Shown: in pieces, positions 1-7,388 of the stretch
How the letters are laid out: each line of letters begins with the position of its first letter
Position numbering within the stretch: position 1 is the first letter of the stretch
Source of the DNA: Actinomycetales bacterium
Lineage (GTDB): Bacteria; Actinomycetota; Actinomycetes; Actinomycetales; Actinomycetaceae
DNA length: 12,675 nt
Direction: 5' to 3'
NCBI GenBank assembly: GCA_022838965.1
Contig: JALHDK010000037.1
Coordinates: 1-12,675, forward strand
Position numbers and translations under genes: made by a program
Notes under the pieces: model-generated
What the model saw: the letters and a program-made list of their open reading frames with translations, nothing else
Told to the model about the DNA's origin: nothing
The model's database searches: none

Positions 1-1051
1 CGAGGTTGTTGACGTTGAAGTTGGACTGCAAGGCCGTACGGGCGAAGAGTTGGTTGAGAGCCACCATCACCTCCGATCCGACCTTCAGCTCCACCACGAT
101 GCGAATACCGCTGCGGTCACTTTCGTCACGCACCGTCGAGATCATGGGGATGGCCCCATCCTTGCGCAGGTCATCGATCTTCTTTACCAGATCGGCCTTG
201 TTGACCTGATAGGGCAGCTCGGTGACCACGAGACACTGGCGCCCCTGGATCTCCTCCACGGCCACCACCGCCCGCTGGGTGATGGATCCCCGACCGGTGC
301 GGTAGGTGTCGTCGATTCCGCGGTGCCCGATGATCGTGGCACCGGTCGGGAAATCCGGGCCCTTGATGCGGAGCATCAGCTCCCCGAGCAGCTCCTCCTT
401 CGAGGCCTCGGGGTGGTCGAGGAACCACTGCACCCCGTCGGCGACCTCCCGGAGGTTGTGCGGGGGGATGCGGGTGGCCATGCCGACGGCGATCCCCTCC
501 GAGCCGTTGACCAGCAGGTTCGGGAACCGGGCTGGCAGCACCACCGGCTCCTGATCGCGGCCGTCATAGTTGTCCTGGAAGTCGACCGTGTCGCGGTCGA
601 TGTCCCGCACCATCTCCATGGCGAGGGGCGCCATCTTGCACTCGGTGTACCGGGGGGCGGCGGCGGACTGGTTGCCGGCCGAGCCGAAGTTGCCCTGCCC
701 CAGCACCAGTGGGTAACGCATGGACCAGGGCTGGACGAGCCGCACGATCGCGTCGTAGATCGCCGCGTCACCGTGGGGGTGGTAGGTGCCCATCACGTCG
801 CCCACCACCCGCGCGCACTTGGAGAAGCTCGCACTGGGGCGGTAGCCGCCGTCGTACATCGCGTACAGGATGCGGCGGTGCACGGGCTTCAGGCCGTCCC
901 GCACGTCCGGGAGTGCACGTCCCACGATCACGCTCATGGCGTAGTCGAGATAGGAGCGCTGCATCTCGGTCTGCAGGTCAACCTGCTCGATCCGGTCCCT
1001 CCCGGCGGTGGAGACGTCGATCTCGGTGGTCTCGTCGTATTCGTCGCTCAC
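1..1051 (-). CDS. gyrA: DNA gyrase subunit A, N-terminal part (runs off the window)
   Basis: GyrA is the DNA cleavage-reunion subunit of gyrase, which introduces negative supercoils using ATP hydrolysed by GyrB. Only the first 350 codons are present; the 3' end lies beyond the left edge. The start is GTG at 1051, giving [12 protein letters not shown], then the typical stretch around [15 protein letters not shown] (residues 27-40) and LKPVHRR (54-60). The catalytic tyrosine is Y135 in APRYTE. The quinolone-resistance segment reads [10 protein letters not shown] (91-100), so the position equivalent to E. coli Ser83 is Ala96 and Asp87 is kept as Asp100. The start is 8 nt after the gyrB stop, so the two subunits are almost certainly co-transcribed. 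The GTG start is supported by GyrA-like sequence beginning right after it and by its position just behind gyrB. Function is certain; the C-terminal pinwheel domain cannot be assessed. Confidence 0.97.
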   Translation of the reverse strand, partial: MSDEYDETTEIDVSTAGRDRIEQVDLQTEMQRSYLDYAMSVIVGRALPDVRDGLKPVHRRILYAMYDGGYRPSASFSKCARVVGDVMGTYHPHGDAAIYDAIVRLVQPWSMRYPLVLGQGNFGSAGNQSAAAPRYTECKMAPLAMEMVRDIDRDTVDFQDNYDGRDQEPVVLPARFPNLLVNGSEGIAVGMATRIPPHNLREVADGVQWFLDHPEASKEELLGELMLRIKGPDFPTGATIIGHRGIDDTYRTGRGSITQRAVVAVEEIQGRQCLVVTELPYQVNKADLVKKIDDLRKDGAIPMISTVRDESDRSGIRIVVELKVGSEVMVALNQLFARTALQSNFNVNNL

Positions 1052-1059
1052 GTCAGTCC

Positions 1060-3072
1060 CTAGATGTCGAGGAAGCGCACGTCCCGTGCGTTGCGCTGGA
1101 TGAAGGTCCGGCGAGCGTCCACGTCCTCACCCATGAGAATCGAGAAGATCTCGTCGGCGGCTGCGGCTTCCCCGATCGTGACCTGGCGGAGGGTGCGGGT
1201 CTGCGGGTTCATCGTGGTCTCCCAGAGTTCGGAGTCGTTCATCTCGCCCAGACCCTTGTACCGCTGGATGCCGCCCTCCTTGGGCAGTCGCTTGTTGGCC
1301 TGCGCCCCCAGTTCGAGGAAGGCGTCGCGCTCCTTGTCGGAGTAGACGTACTGGTGGGGGGCGTTCGTCCACTTGAGCCGGTAGAGGGGCGGCTGGGCGA
1401 GGTAGACGTGCCCCTCCGCGATGAGCGGCTTCATGTAGCGGAACAGCAGGGTGAGGAGCAGGGTGGCGATGTGCTGCCCGTCCACGTCGGCGTCGGACAT
1501 CAGCACGATCTTGTGGTAGCGGAGCCGCGTGATGTCGAACTCCTCCCCCACCCCGGTGCCGAGCGCGGTGATCAGCGACTGGATGGCCTCGGAGCTCATC
1601 GCCCTGTCGGGTCGGGCCTTCTCGACGTTCAGGATCTTGCCCCGGAGCGGGAGGATGGCCTGGGTCTCCGGATCCCGCCCCTGGACCGCCGACCCGCCGG
1701 CGGAGTCACCCTCGACGATGAAGATCTCCGAGACCGTGGCGTCCCGCGACGTGCAATCCTTCAGCTTCCCCGGCATCGAGGCCGACTCCAGGGCACCCTT
1801 GCGGCGCGTCGCCTCGCGCGCCTTGCGCGCCGCGATCCGTGCAGCCGACGCCTGCTGCGCCTTGCGGATGATGTCCCGCGCCTCCGCCGGATGGGAGTCC
1901 AGCCAGTCACCGAGATGGGAGTAGAGCTGCTGCTGCACGAAGGTGCGTGCCTCCGTGTTGCCGAGCTTCGTCTTGGTCTGGCCCTCGAACTGGGGCTCCC
2001 CCAGCTTGACCGAGACGACGGCGGTGAGTCCTTCCCGGATGTCATCGCCCGTCAGGTTCTCGTCCTTCTCCTTGAGCAGACCCTTGTCCCGGGCGTACTT
2101 GTTGACGAGGGAGGTGAGGGCGGAACGGAACCCCTCCTCGTGGGTGCCCCCCTCCGACGTGTTGATCGTGTTCGCGTACGTGTGCACCGACTCGGAGTAG
2201 CCGTTGGTCCACTGCATGGCGATCTCGAGGGAGATGCGCCTCTCCGGATCCTCCGCCTCGATGCTGATGACCTCCGGGTGCACCACCTCGGCCTTCTTGG
2301 TGGAGTTCAGGTAGGTCACGTAGTCCACGAGTCCGCCGTCGTAGCGGTAGGAGATCTCCCGGTGGCCGGGTTGCGGATCATCGGCCGGACCAGCGGCATC
2401 ACCGGTGATCTCGTCTCCCGCATCGGTGGCGGTGGGACGCTCGTCGATCAGGGTGATGCGCAGGCCCTTGTTGAGGAAGGCCATCTGCTGGAACCGGGCG
2501 CGCAGGGTCTCGAAGTTGAACTCGGTCGTCTCGAAGATCGCGGGATCGGGATAGAACGTCTGGGTGGTACCGGTCTCCGTCGTCTCCTCCCCCTTGACGA
2601 GCGTGGTGACCGGGCGGCCGCCGTCCTCGAAGACCTGCCGCCAGACGTGTCCCTGACGCCGGACCTCCGTGACCACCCGCCGCGAGAGGGCGTTGACCAC
2701 CGAGATGCCCACACCGTGGAGACCGCCGGACACCGCGTAGCCACTCCCGCCGAACTTGCCACCGGCGTGGAGGATGGTCATGACCACCTCGACCGTCGGC
2801 CGACCCTCGGTGGGATGGATGTCCACCGGGATGCCGCGGCCGTCATCGGACACCCGGACACCGCCGTCGGCCTGGAGGGTGACCTCGATGTGGGAGCAGT
2901 AGCCGGCGAGCGCCTCGTCCACCGAGTTGTCCACCACCTCGTACACCAGGTGGTGAAGGCCCCGCTCACCGGTCGATCCGATGTACATGCCGGGACGCTT
3001 CCGGACCGCCTCCAGTCCCTCCAGCACGGTGATGTCGGCAGCGCCGTACTCCAGCTCGCTCACGTCGGCCAC
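1060..3072 (-). CDS. gyrB: DNA gyrase subunit B
   Basis: GyrB is the ATPase and TOPRIM subunit of DNA gyrase and works as an A2B2 complex with GyrA. It has 670 residues, normal for actinobacterial GyrB. The GHKL ATPase domain shows the catalytic base E45 and N49 in [17 protein letters not shown] at 76-82 and [10 protein letters not shown] at 115-124. The transducer carries QTKTKLGN (365-372) with the ATP-contacting lysine at 367. The TOPRIM domain has EGDSAGGSA (454-462), [13 protein letters not shown] (475-487) and the metal-binding DADVDG (527-532). QRYKGLGEM at 603-611 is the usual C-terminal signature. An acidic loop at about 214-236 is of the kind seen in other actinobacterial GyrB proteins. 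The start is GTG at 3072, preceded by GAGGAG. An ATG four bases upstream is out of frame. gyrA follows 8 nt after the stop. Confidence 0.98.
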   Translation of the reverse strand: MADVSELEYGAADITVLEGLEAVRKRPGMYIGSTGERGLHHLVYEVVDNSVDEALAGYCSHIEVTLQADGGVRVSDDGRGIPVDIHPTEGRPTVEVVMTILHAGGKFGGSGYAVSGGLHGVGISVVNALSRRVVTEVRRQGHVWRQVFEDGGRPVTTLVKGEETTETGTTQTFYPDPAIFETTEFNFETLRARFQQMAFLNKGLRITLIDERPTATDAGDEITGDAAGPADDPQPGHREISYRYDGGLVDYVTYLNSTKKAEVVHPEVISIEAEDPERRISLEIAMQWTNGYSESVHTYANTINTSEGGTHEEGFRSALTSLVNKYARDKGLLKEKDENLTGDDIREGLTAVVSVKLGEPQFEGQTKTKLGNTEARTFVQQQLYSHLGDWLDSHPAEARDIIRKAQQASAARIAARKAREATRRKGALESASMPGKLKDCTSRDATVSEIFIVEGDSAGGSAVQGRDPETQAILPLRGKILNVEKARPDRAMSSEAIQSLITALGTGVGEEFDITRLRYHKIVLMSDADVDGQHIATLLLTLLFRYMKPLIAEGHVYLAQPPLYRLKWTNAPHQYVYSDKERDAFLELGAQANKRLPKEGGIQRYKGLGEMNDSELWETTMNPQTRTLRQVTIGEAAAADEIFSILMGEDVDARRTFIQRNARDVRFLDI

Positions 3073-3173
3073 GCATCTCCTCGATCGTCACGGCGCCTGA
3101 CACCATCGCAGCCCGATCCGCGGGCGCGCTGGGATGTCCTCGAACGCGTCAGCGGGGGCGGGCTGCGTGTTCC

Positions 3174-3179
3174 ATTGTA
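3174..3179 (-). promoter_or_regulatory. Candidate -10 element of the gyrB-gyrA promoter
   Basis: On the minus strand this reads TACAAT, five of six matches to TATAAT, about 100 nt upstream of the gyrB start codon in the 200-bp gap after dciA. The expected -35 position (about 3197-3202) reads CGCGGA and is a poor match, so an activator or relaxed -35 recognition would be needed. Motif evidence only. Confidence 0.45.
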
Positions 3180-3203
3180 CCTCGCAGAATCGCTTCTCCG
3201 CGC

Positions 3204-3212
3204 CTGTCCACA
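3204..3212 (+). promoter_or_regulatory. DnaA-box-like site upstream of gyrB
   Basis: CTGTCCACA differs from TTGTCCACA at the first base only. It lies directly upstream of where the -35 of the candidate gyrB promoter would fall, a position from which DnaA could influence gyrBA transcription. A single near-match 5.6 kb from dnaA could also be chance. Confidence 0.4.
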
Positions 3213-3272
3213 GATCCAGGGGGGACCCACTCCCATGGGTGCCGCGCGCCCCAGCGGGCCTTCTGTGCCGTT

Positions 3273-3785
3273 CTAGCCGTAGGTGTCGCGCGGACCGCGC
3301 CCTCGCACGGAACGGATGCCGTGCTTCCAGGTCGGACCTGCGGGTCCGAGGATGACGATCTCGGTGACGAGGTCGGGACCCACCTCCGCGACGATGCGGC
3401 GGCGGAGTTCCCCCATGAGCAGCTTCACCTGCGTGGCCCAGGCCGTGGAGCTCGCCCTGACCACCAGGCAACCCTCCTCGAAACGCTCGATCGTGGTGTG
3501 GTCCGCGACGGCGTCGCCCACGATCTCCCGCCATCGCCCGACGACGGACGCCACCTCCACCCTCTCCCGCCATCCGCGCGCGTCGACGAGGGCCTCCGCC
3601 ACGTCGCCTACCCGCTGCGGGTCGCGCGCGGAAGGATGCGCGCCGCTTCCCGCGTTGCCGAGGCCGGGCCCGGCGGGGAGGCCCCCTTCCCGCGGCTTCC
3701 GGCGTCGCTTCTGCGCCCCGGGCGCCTTCGCCATCTCGCGCGCCCGTTGCAGGGCTTCGAAGGCCGCGGCGTCGTTCTCAGCCAT
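3273..3785 (-). CDS. dciA: DciA-family (DUF721) replicative-helicase loading factor
   Basis: A 170-residue protein with a low-complexity, basic N-terminal part (KRRRKPREGG at 26-35, then a Gly/Pro-rich stretch) and a C-terminal DUF721 domain from about residue 60. The domain shows the family pattern VVGRWREIVGDAVADHT (81-97) followed by LVVRASSTAWATQVKLL (107-123). DUF721 proteins include DciA, established in other bacteria as a DnaB helicase operator in species lacking DnaC/DnaI; the recF-dciA-gyrB order is the usual actinobacterial context. ATG at 3785 is chosen because AGGGGAG lies 5 nt upstream; an in-frame GTG at 3800 would add five residues but has no such site. Its first 8 bases overlap the end of recF, so translation is probably coupled. 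The family call is firm; the helicase-loading role is inferred from homologues. Confidence 0.9.
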   Translation of the reverse strand: MAENDAAAFEALQRAREMAKAPGAQKRRRKPREGGLPAGPGLGNAGSGAHPSARDPQRVGDVAEALVDARGWRERVEVASVVGRWREIVGDAVADHTTIERFEEGCLVVRASSTAWATQVKLLMGELRRRIVAEVGPDLVTEIVILGPAGPTWKHGIRSVRGRGPRDTYG

Positions 3786-4974
3786 CGCCGCTCCCCTCAC
3801 CCGCCGCCGGCGCCGGCTCGACCACCCCGGACCGCACGTGGAAGCGCTGCCCGTCGAGCGGCACGTCCCCCGGGACCGCTGCGGTGACGAAGACCTGCTC
3901 GGCGTCCCGGACGAGCGCGGCGAGCCGTGCGCGCCGGTGGGCGTCGAGTTCCGCGAAGACGTCGTCGAGGATCAGGATCGGGGTGCCACCCTCGGGATCG
4001 TCCAGCCGCTGCAGACCGAACGCACCCAGGCGCAACGCGAGCGCGAGGGACCAGGACTCCCCGTGCGAGGCGTAGCCACGGGCGGGCAGGCCCCCGATGG
4101 TGAGCACGAGGTCATCGCGATGCGGACCCACGAGGCACATCCCCCGCTCGAGCTCGTGGGCGCGGAGCCGGCGCATCGCCGCGAGCATGCGGGTTTCCAG
4201 CGAGTCGGGGTCCGGCACCGGGTCGGCGTCCCGCCCCGGGTCGGCGTCCGCGCCGTCGGGGACGGTCTCGGCCCGCTCGAGAGAGGAGCGGAGCGTGAGG
4301 GTCACCGCCTCACCCGCACCGGACACCGCGCCGTACGCCTCGTCGACCAGGGGGGCGAGGTCCGCGACCAGCGCGCTCCGGGCGGCGAGGAGCTGGGCAC
4401 CCGCGGCCGCGAGGTGGCCGTCCCACACGTCGAGTGTTGACAGCAGGGCGGCCGGCGTGCGCCGTCCCCCACCGGCGGACTTCAGCAACGCCGACCGCTG
4501 GCGGAGGATCTTCTCGTACTCACTCCGCACACCGGCGAGCCGGGGCTGGCGGGTCACCACGAGATCGTCGAGGTAGCGACGCCGTTCGGCCGGGTCACCC
4601 TTCACGAGGGCGAGGTCCTCGGGCGCGAACACGACGGTCCTGATCGTTCCCAGCAGGTCGCGGGTCCGGACCGGGGCGCGGTTCAGCCGCGCCCGGTTGG
4701 CCCGCCCCGCGATGATCTCGAGTTCGACGACGACGCTCCGGCCGCCGCGGATCGCGCGCGCCCGCACCACCGCACCGGGGGCCCCCGATCTCACCAGTGC
4801 CGCGTCGGCAGAGACGCGGTGGGAGGTGAGGCTCGACAGGTACGCGATGGCCTCGACCAGGTTGGTCTTCCCCTGGCCATTCGCTCCCAGGATCACGACC
4901 ACACCCTCGGTGAACCGCACCACCGCCTCGTGATAGTTGCGGAAGTCGCTGAGAGCGAGATCGGAGACGTACAC
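3778..4974 (-). CDS. recF: DNA replication and repair protein RecF
   Basis: RecF is an SMC-like ABC ATPase that, with RecO and RecR, helps load RecA at single-strand gaps and stalled forks. It has 398 residues. The N-terminus VYVSDLALSDFRNY is typical, and GTG at 4974 is chosen because the RecF alignment begins exactly there, although the frame stays open upstream. Walker A is GANGQGKT (30-37), the ABC signature region is around SHGESWSLALALRLG (303-317), and Walker B is ILILDDVFAELD (333-344), with D337 and D338 as the acidic pair. A short acidic insertion (about 240-257) contains an Asp-Ala-Asp-Pro duplication. The start lies 14 nt after the gnd stop with only a weak ribosome-binding site, which suggests dependence on upstream translation. 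The last 8 bases overlap dciA. Confidence 0.97.
   Translation of the reverse strand: MYVSDLALSDFRNYHEAVVRFTEGVVVILGANGQGKTNLVEAIAYLSSLTSHRVSADAALVRSGAPGAVVRARAIRGGRSVVVELEIIAGRANRARLNRAPVRTRDLLGTIRTVVFAPEDLALVKGDPAERRRYLDDLVVTRQPRLAGVRSEYEKILRQRSALLKSAGGGRRTPAALLSTLDVWDGHLAAAGAQLLAARSALVADLAPLVDEAYGAVSGAGEAVTLTLRSSLERAETVPDGADADPGRDADPVPDPDSLETRMLAAMRRLRAHELERGMCLVGPHRDDLVLTIGGLPARGYASHGESWSLALALRLGAFGLQRLDDPEGGTPILILDDVFAELDAHRRARLAALVRDAEQVFVTAAVPGDVPLDGQRFHVRSGVVEPAPAAGEGSGDG
4218..4249 (+). repeat. 14-bp tandem-type repeat inside recF, 18-bp period
   Basis: CCGGGTCGGCGTCC occurs at 4218-4231 and again at 4236-4249. The 18-bp period keeps the frame and encodes two successive DADP units in the acidic insertion of RecF. 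It looks like a small in-frame duplication in a surface loop. Confidence 0.75.
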
Positions 4975-4988
4975 CCTGGCAGGCGACC

Positions 4989-5879
4989 CTAGCCGACCGC
5001 GCTCTTCACAGCGTGCCCGCCGAACTGCTGCCGCAGCGCGGCGATGGCCTTCATGGCACGCGATTCCTCCTGCCGCGACTCGAACCGGGCGAACAGCGAG
5101 GCTGCGATCGTGTGGAGGGGAACGGCATTCCGGATCGCCTCCTCCACCGTCCAGCGGCCCTCGCCGGAGTCCGGGGCGTAGCCTTCGATGGCCGCGAGTT
5201 CCGGGTCCTCCCGCAACGCCCGGACCATCAGTTCCAGGAGCCACGAGCGCACCACGGTGCCGCGCTGCCATGCCTGGAACACCGCCGGGACGTTCGGGAT
5301 CAGCTCGGTCTGGGTGGTGAGCAGCTCGTACCCCTCGGCGTAGGCCTGCATGATGGCGTACTCGATCCCGTTGTGCACCATCTTGGCGTAGTGACCGGCG
5401 CCGACAGGTCCGGCGTGCACGAAGCTCTCCTCCCGCGGGCCCTCGGGCCGGAGGGTGTCGAATACGGGCATCAGACGCTCGATGGCGGCCGCGCTGCCAC
5501 CGGCCATCATCGCGTAGCCGTTCTCCCGCCCCCACACGCCACCCGAGACGCCGACGTCGACATAGTCGATACCCCTGGCAGCGAGGAGGGTGGCGTGCGG
5601 GCGGTCGTCGCTGAACCGGGAGTTGCCGCCGTCGACGACCAGGTCGCCGGCCTCCAGGACGCCGGCGAGGTGGGTGATCGTCGCCGTCGTCGGCTCGCCG
5701 GCGGGCACCATGACCCACACCACGCGCGGCGCCGGCAGGGCGTCCCGCAGCGCCTCGAGGCTGTCGACATCGGCGTTGCGCGGATCGACGTCATACCCCA
5801 CGACCTCGTGTCCCCCGTCACGGAGGCGGGCGGTCATGTTGTAACCCATGCGGCCGAGGCCGACCATTCCGATCTTCAT
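4989..5879 (-). CDS. gnd: 6-phosphogluconate dehydrogenase, short decarboxylating type
   Basis: The enzyme oxidatively decarboxylates 6-phosphogluconate to ribulose 5-phosphate in the pentose phosphate pathway (cytosol). It has 296 residues, the length of the short YqeC/GndA-type enzymes rather than the ~470-residue E. coli Gnd. The Rossmann motif is GLGRMG (7-12); the second strand ends VVGYD with acidic D30, which favours NAD over NADP. VDGGNS (82-87), VSGGVWG (111-117) and HYAKMVHNGIEY (163-174), with likely catalytic K166 and N170, mark the substrate site. The start is ATG at 5879, 10 nt after the dnaN stop with GAGGGAAG overlapping that stop. A metabolic gene between dnaN and recF is normal for many actinobacteria and need not imply a replication role. 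NAD preference is inferred from one residue. Confidence 0.94.
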   Translation of the reverse strand: MKIGMVGLGRMGYNMTARLRDGGHEVVGYDVDPRNADVDSLEALRDALPAPRVVWVMVPAGEPTTATITHLAGVLEAGDLVVDGGNSRFSDDRPHATLLAARGIDYVDVGVSGGVWGRENGYAMMAGGSAAAIERLMPVFDTLRPEGPREESFVHAGPVGAGHYAKMVHNGIEYAIMQAYAEGYELLTTQTELIPNVPAVFQAWQRGTVVRSWLLELMVRALREDPELAAIEGYAPDSGEGRWTVEEAIRNAVPLHTIAASLFARFESRQEESRAMKAIAALRQQFGGHAVKSAVG

Positions 5880-5889
5880 CGTTCTTCCC

Positions 5890-7020
5890 TCAACTCGCGA
5901 ACCTGATGGGCATGAGCAGGTAGAGGAACTCCTCCTGCTCCTCACCCTCCGCGCTCTTCTTCCCGGACATCAGCACCGGCTTGGTCGGGTGCGTGAAGCC
6001 GAGCCGCACGTACTCCGTCCCCAGCGCCGACAGACCGTCGAGCAGGAGGTGCGGGTTGAACGCGGTGGTGATGTCCTCGCCCACGAGGGTGGCCTCCAGT
6101 GCCTCGGAGGCCTGGGCGTCGTCGCCCTGACCGGCCTCGAGCACGACCTGGCCCTCGGTGAAGGCGAGGCGGATGGGGGTGTTGCGTTCCGCAACGAGCG
6201 ACACGCGGCGGGCCGCCTCGATGATCTCCGCGGTGCGGGCGACGGCGTAGGTGGGTGTCGCGTCCGGGAATAGCCGACGGACCGGCGGGTAGTCACCCTC
6301 GATGAGTTGGGACGTGGTGCGGCGCCCGGCCGCCTCGAAGCCGATGAGGTGCTTGCCGGTGTCCGTCTGGAGCGCGATGTCGAGGTTCCCCGCCTGGGTC
6401 ATCGACTTGGCAACGTCGGACAGCGTCCGTGCCCGCACGAGGGCGACCTGCGAGACCCTCGGATCGCGGGGAATCCAGGTGATCTCCTTCATCGCCAGCC
6501 GGTAGCGGTCGGTGGCGAGGAACGTGATCCGCTCCCCTTCCATCTCCATCCGCACTCCGGTGAGGAGCGGCAGGGTCTCGTCCCTGCTGGCCGCGGTGGT
6601 CACCTGCAGGACCGCCGCGTTGAAGGCGGCGGCATCGACGGTGCCAGCGACCTCGGGGAACGTGGGCAGGTCCGGGTAGTCATCGACCGGCATCGTGTGA
6701 AGGGAGAACCGCGACGCGCCGCAGGTGAGGACCAGTTTCGTGCCGTCCAGCTCGAAGTCGACCGGCTTCGCGGGCAGGGCCTTCGCGATGTCCGCGAGCA
6801 TCTTCCCCTGGACCACGGCGACGCCGCTGCCGAAGACCTGGGTGGCGACCTCCGAGCGGGCCGAGACCTCGTAGTCGAAGCTGGAGACCGTCAGCACACC
6901 CTCGGTCGAGGCTTCCAGCAGCACTCCCGCAAGAACAGGGACGGCGGGCCGGTTCGGCAGCGACCGTGCCGTCCAGGCCACCGCCTCGGCAAGGACGTCC
7001 CGATCCACTCTGAACTTCAC
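5890..7020 (-). CDS. dnaN: DNA polymerase III sliding clamp (beta subunit)
   Basis: DnaN forms the ring-shaped dimeric clamp that tethers DNA polymerase III and other repair enzymes to DNA. It has 376 residues with the three-fold repeated clamp architecture. It begins MKFRVDRDVLAEAVAWTARSL, shows HTMPVDDYPDLP (108-119) in the first third and FLATDRYRLA (167-176) and EGDYPPVRRLFP (241-252) in the middle, and ends with the conserved C-terminal motif as YLLMPIRFAS (367-376). A short charged insertion, AEGEEQEEF (357-365), precedes the last strand. The start is GTG at 7020 with AGAGG 5 nt upstream. dnaN is separated from dnaA by 368 bp of probable origin sequence and is followed closely by gnd, so it probably heads the dnaN-gnd-recF-dciA transcript. 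Confidence 0.98.
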   Translation of the reverse strand: MKFRVDRDVLAEAVAWTARSLPNRPAVPVLAGVLLEASTEGVLTVSSFDYEVSARSEVATQVFGSGVAVVQGKMLADIAKALPAKPVDFELDGTKLVLTCGASRFSLHTMPVDDYPDLPTFPEVAGTVDAAAFNAAVLQVTTAASRDETLPLLTGVRMEMEGERITFLATDRYRLAMKEITWIPRDPRVSQVALVRARTLSDVAKSMTQAGNLDIALQTDTGKHLIGFEAAGRRTTSQLIEGDYPPVRRLFPDATPTYAVARTAEIIEAARRVSLVAERNTPIRLAFTEGQVVLEAGQGDDAQASEALEATLVGEDITTAFNPHLLLDGLSALGTEYVRLGFTHPTKPVLMSGKKSAEGEEQEEFLYLLMPIRFAS

Positions 7021-7177
7021 GTCAACCTCTTTCCTCGGGGGTCAGCGGCGGGGGTCGACCTCGACCCGTATCCCACGCTCCAAGAATGTCACGAATCACC
7101 CCCCGGCATGGCGGCCGCAGCGGCCGTCCCCAGTGTTGGCGTTCCATGAACTCCTCGTCGTGATGGTTCTCGTCATC

Positions 7178-7206
7178 GTCATAGCAGGTGGGGATTGTGT
7201 GGACAA
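7178..7206 (-). promoter_or_regulatory. Candidate dnaN promoter overlapping a DnaA box
   Basis: On the minus strand TTGTCC (7206-7201) is followed after 17 nt by TATGAC (7183-7178), four of six matches to each consensus hexamer with ideal spacing. The -35 is also the first part of the perfect DnaA box, so bound DnaA would occlude it. The leader to the dnaN GTG would be about 150 nt. The last -10 base is C rather than the preferred T, so this is tentative. Confidence 0.3.
7198..7206 (-). promoter_or_regulatory. DnaA box, perfect TTGTCCACA
   Basis: The plus strand reads TGTGGACAA, the exact complement of TTGTCCACA, the form favoured by high-GC actinobacteria. It lies in the dnaA-dnaN space, about 180 bp upstream of dnaN. 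Confidence 0.85.
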
Positions 7207-7363
7207 CCGCCGTTCACGCACCTCAGCTCCCGGATGCCGGTGTGGACGCCGTGTGGGAAGGAGGTACCGGGAGGTGGTTCCCATGTGGGTTGCGGGCCTG
7301 GCTGTCGCGCGTTCCGCAGCCAGGGGCTCTCCTGTGCACACCCGGAGGGGCTTCTCCCTCAGA

Positions 7364-7372
7364 TGGTCCACA
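7364..7372 (+). promoter_or_regulatory. DnaA box, one mismatch (TGGTCCACA)
   Basis: This differs from TTGTCCACA at position 2. It lies 17 bp beyond the dnaA stop codon and shares bases with the hairpin at 7367-7383. Confidence 0.5.
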
Positions 7373-7383
7373 GGGACCGTGGA
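7367..7383 (-). terminator. Hairpin immediately after dnaA
   Basis: On the minus strand TCCACGG-tcc-CTGTGGA forms a 7-bp stem (one G-T pair) with a 3-nt loop, starting 5 nt past the dnaA stop. The flanking GGTCC/GGACC (7388-7384 and 7369-7365) offers an alternative pairing. No T-run follows, so it may be a weak or Rho-assisted terminator, an RNA 3'-end stabiliser, or a by-product of the overlapping DnaA box. Confidence 0.35.
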
Positions 7384-7388
7384 GGACC

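Larger units (their letters stand above)
7021..7388. other. dnaA-dnaN intergenic region, probable part of oriC
   Basis: This 368-bp space has no convincing gene. It holds one perfect DnaA box (7198-7206, minus strand), a single-mismatch box (7364-7372), and two-mismatch sites at 7241-7249 (TGTGGACGC, minus orientation) and 7332-7340 (CTGTGCACA). A hairpin sits just past the dnaA stop, and CGGCCG-cag-CGGCCG lies at 7112-7126. Position and box content match the actinobacterial oriC found between dnaA and dnaN in Streptomyces and Mycobacterium. There are far fewer boxes than the roughly twenty known in Streptomyces. No strongly AT-rich unwinding element is obvious; the least GC-rich parts are about 7081-7100 and 7160-7200. 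Confidence 0.7.

Noticed and set aside
3225..3240. ACCCA/TGGGT inverted repeat after dciA as a terminator
   Set aside because: A 5-bp stem with no T-tract is too weak to separate from chance at this GC content.
709..3276. An 855-codon open frame on the plus strand opposite gyrB
   Set aside because: It is the antisense shadow of gyrB: composition is Arg/Gly/Val/Leu-rich with no domain, and the opposite strand encodes a complete GyrB with all motifs.
4975..5718. A longer RecF with about 248 extra N-terminal residues
   Set aside because: The frame stays open upstream but overlaps gnd, has Arg/Pro-rich shadow composition, and the RecF family N-terminus starts exactly at GTG 4974.
7112..7126. 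CGGCCG-cag-CGGCCG as a terminator before dnaN
   Set aside because: It is a short 6-bp stem made of self-complementary hexamers in GC-rich DNA, far from the dnaA stop and without a T-run.
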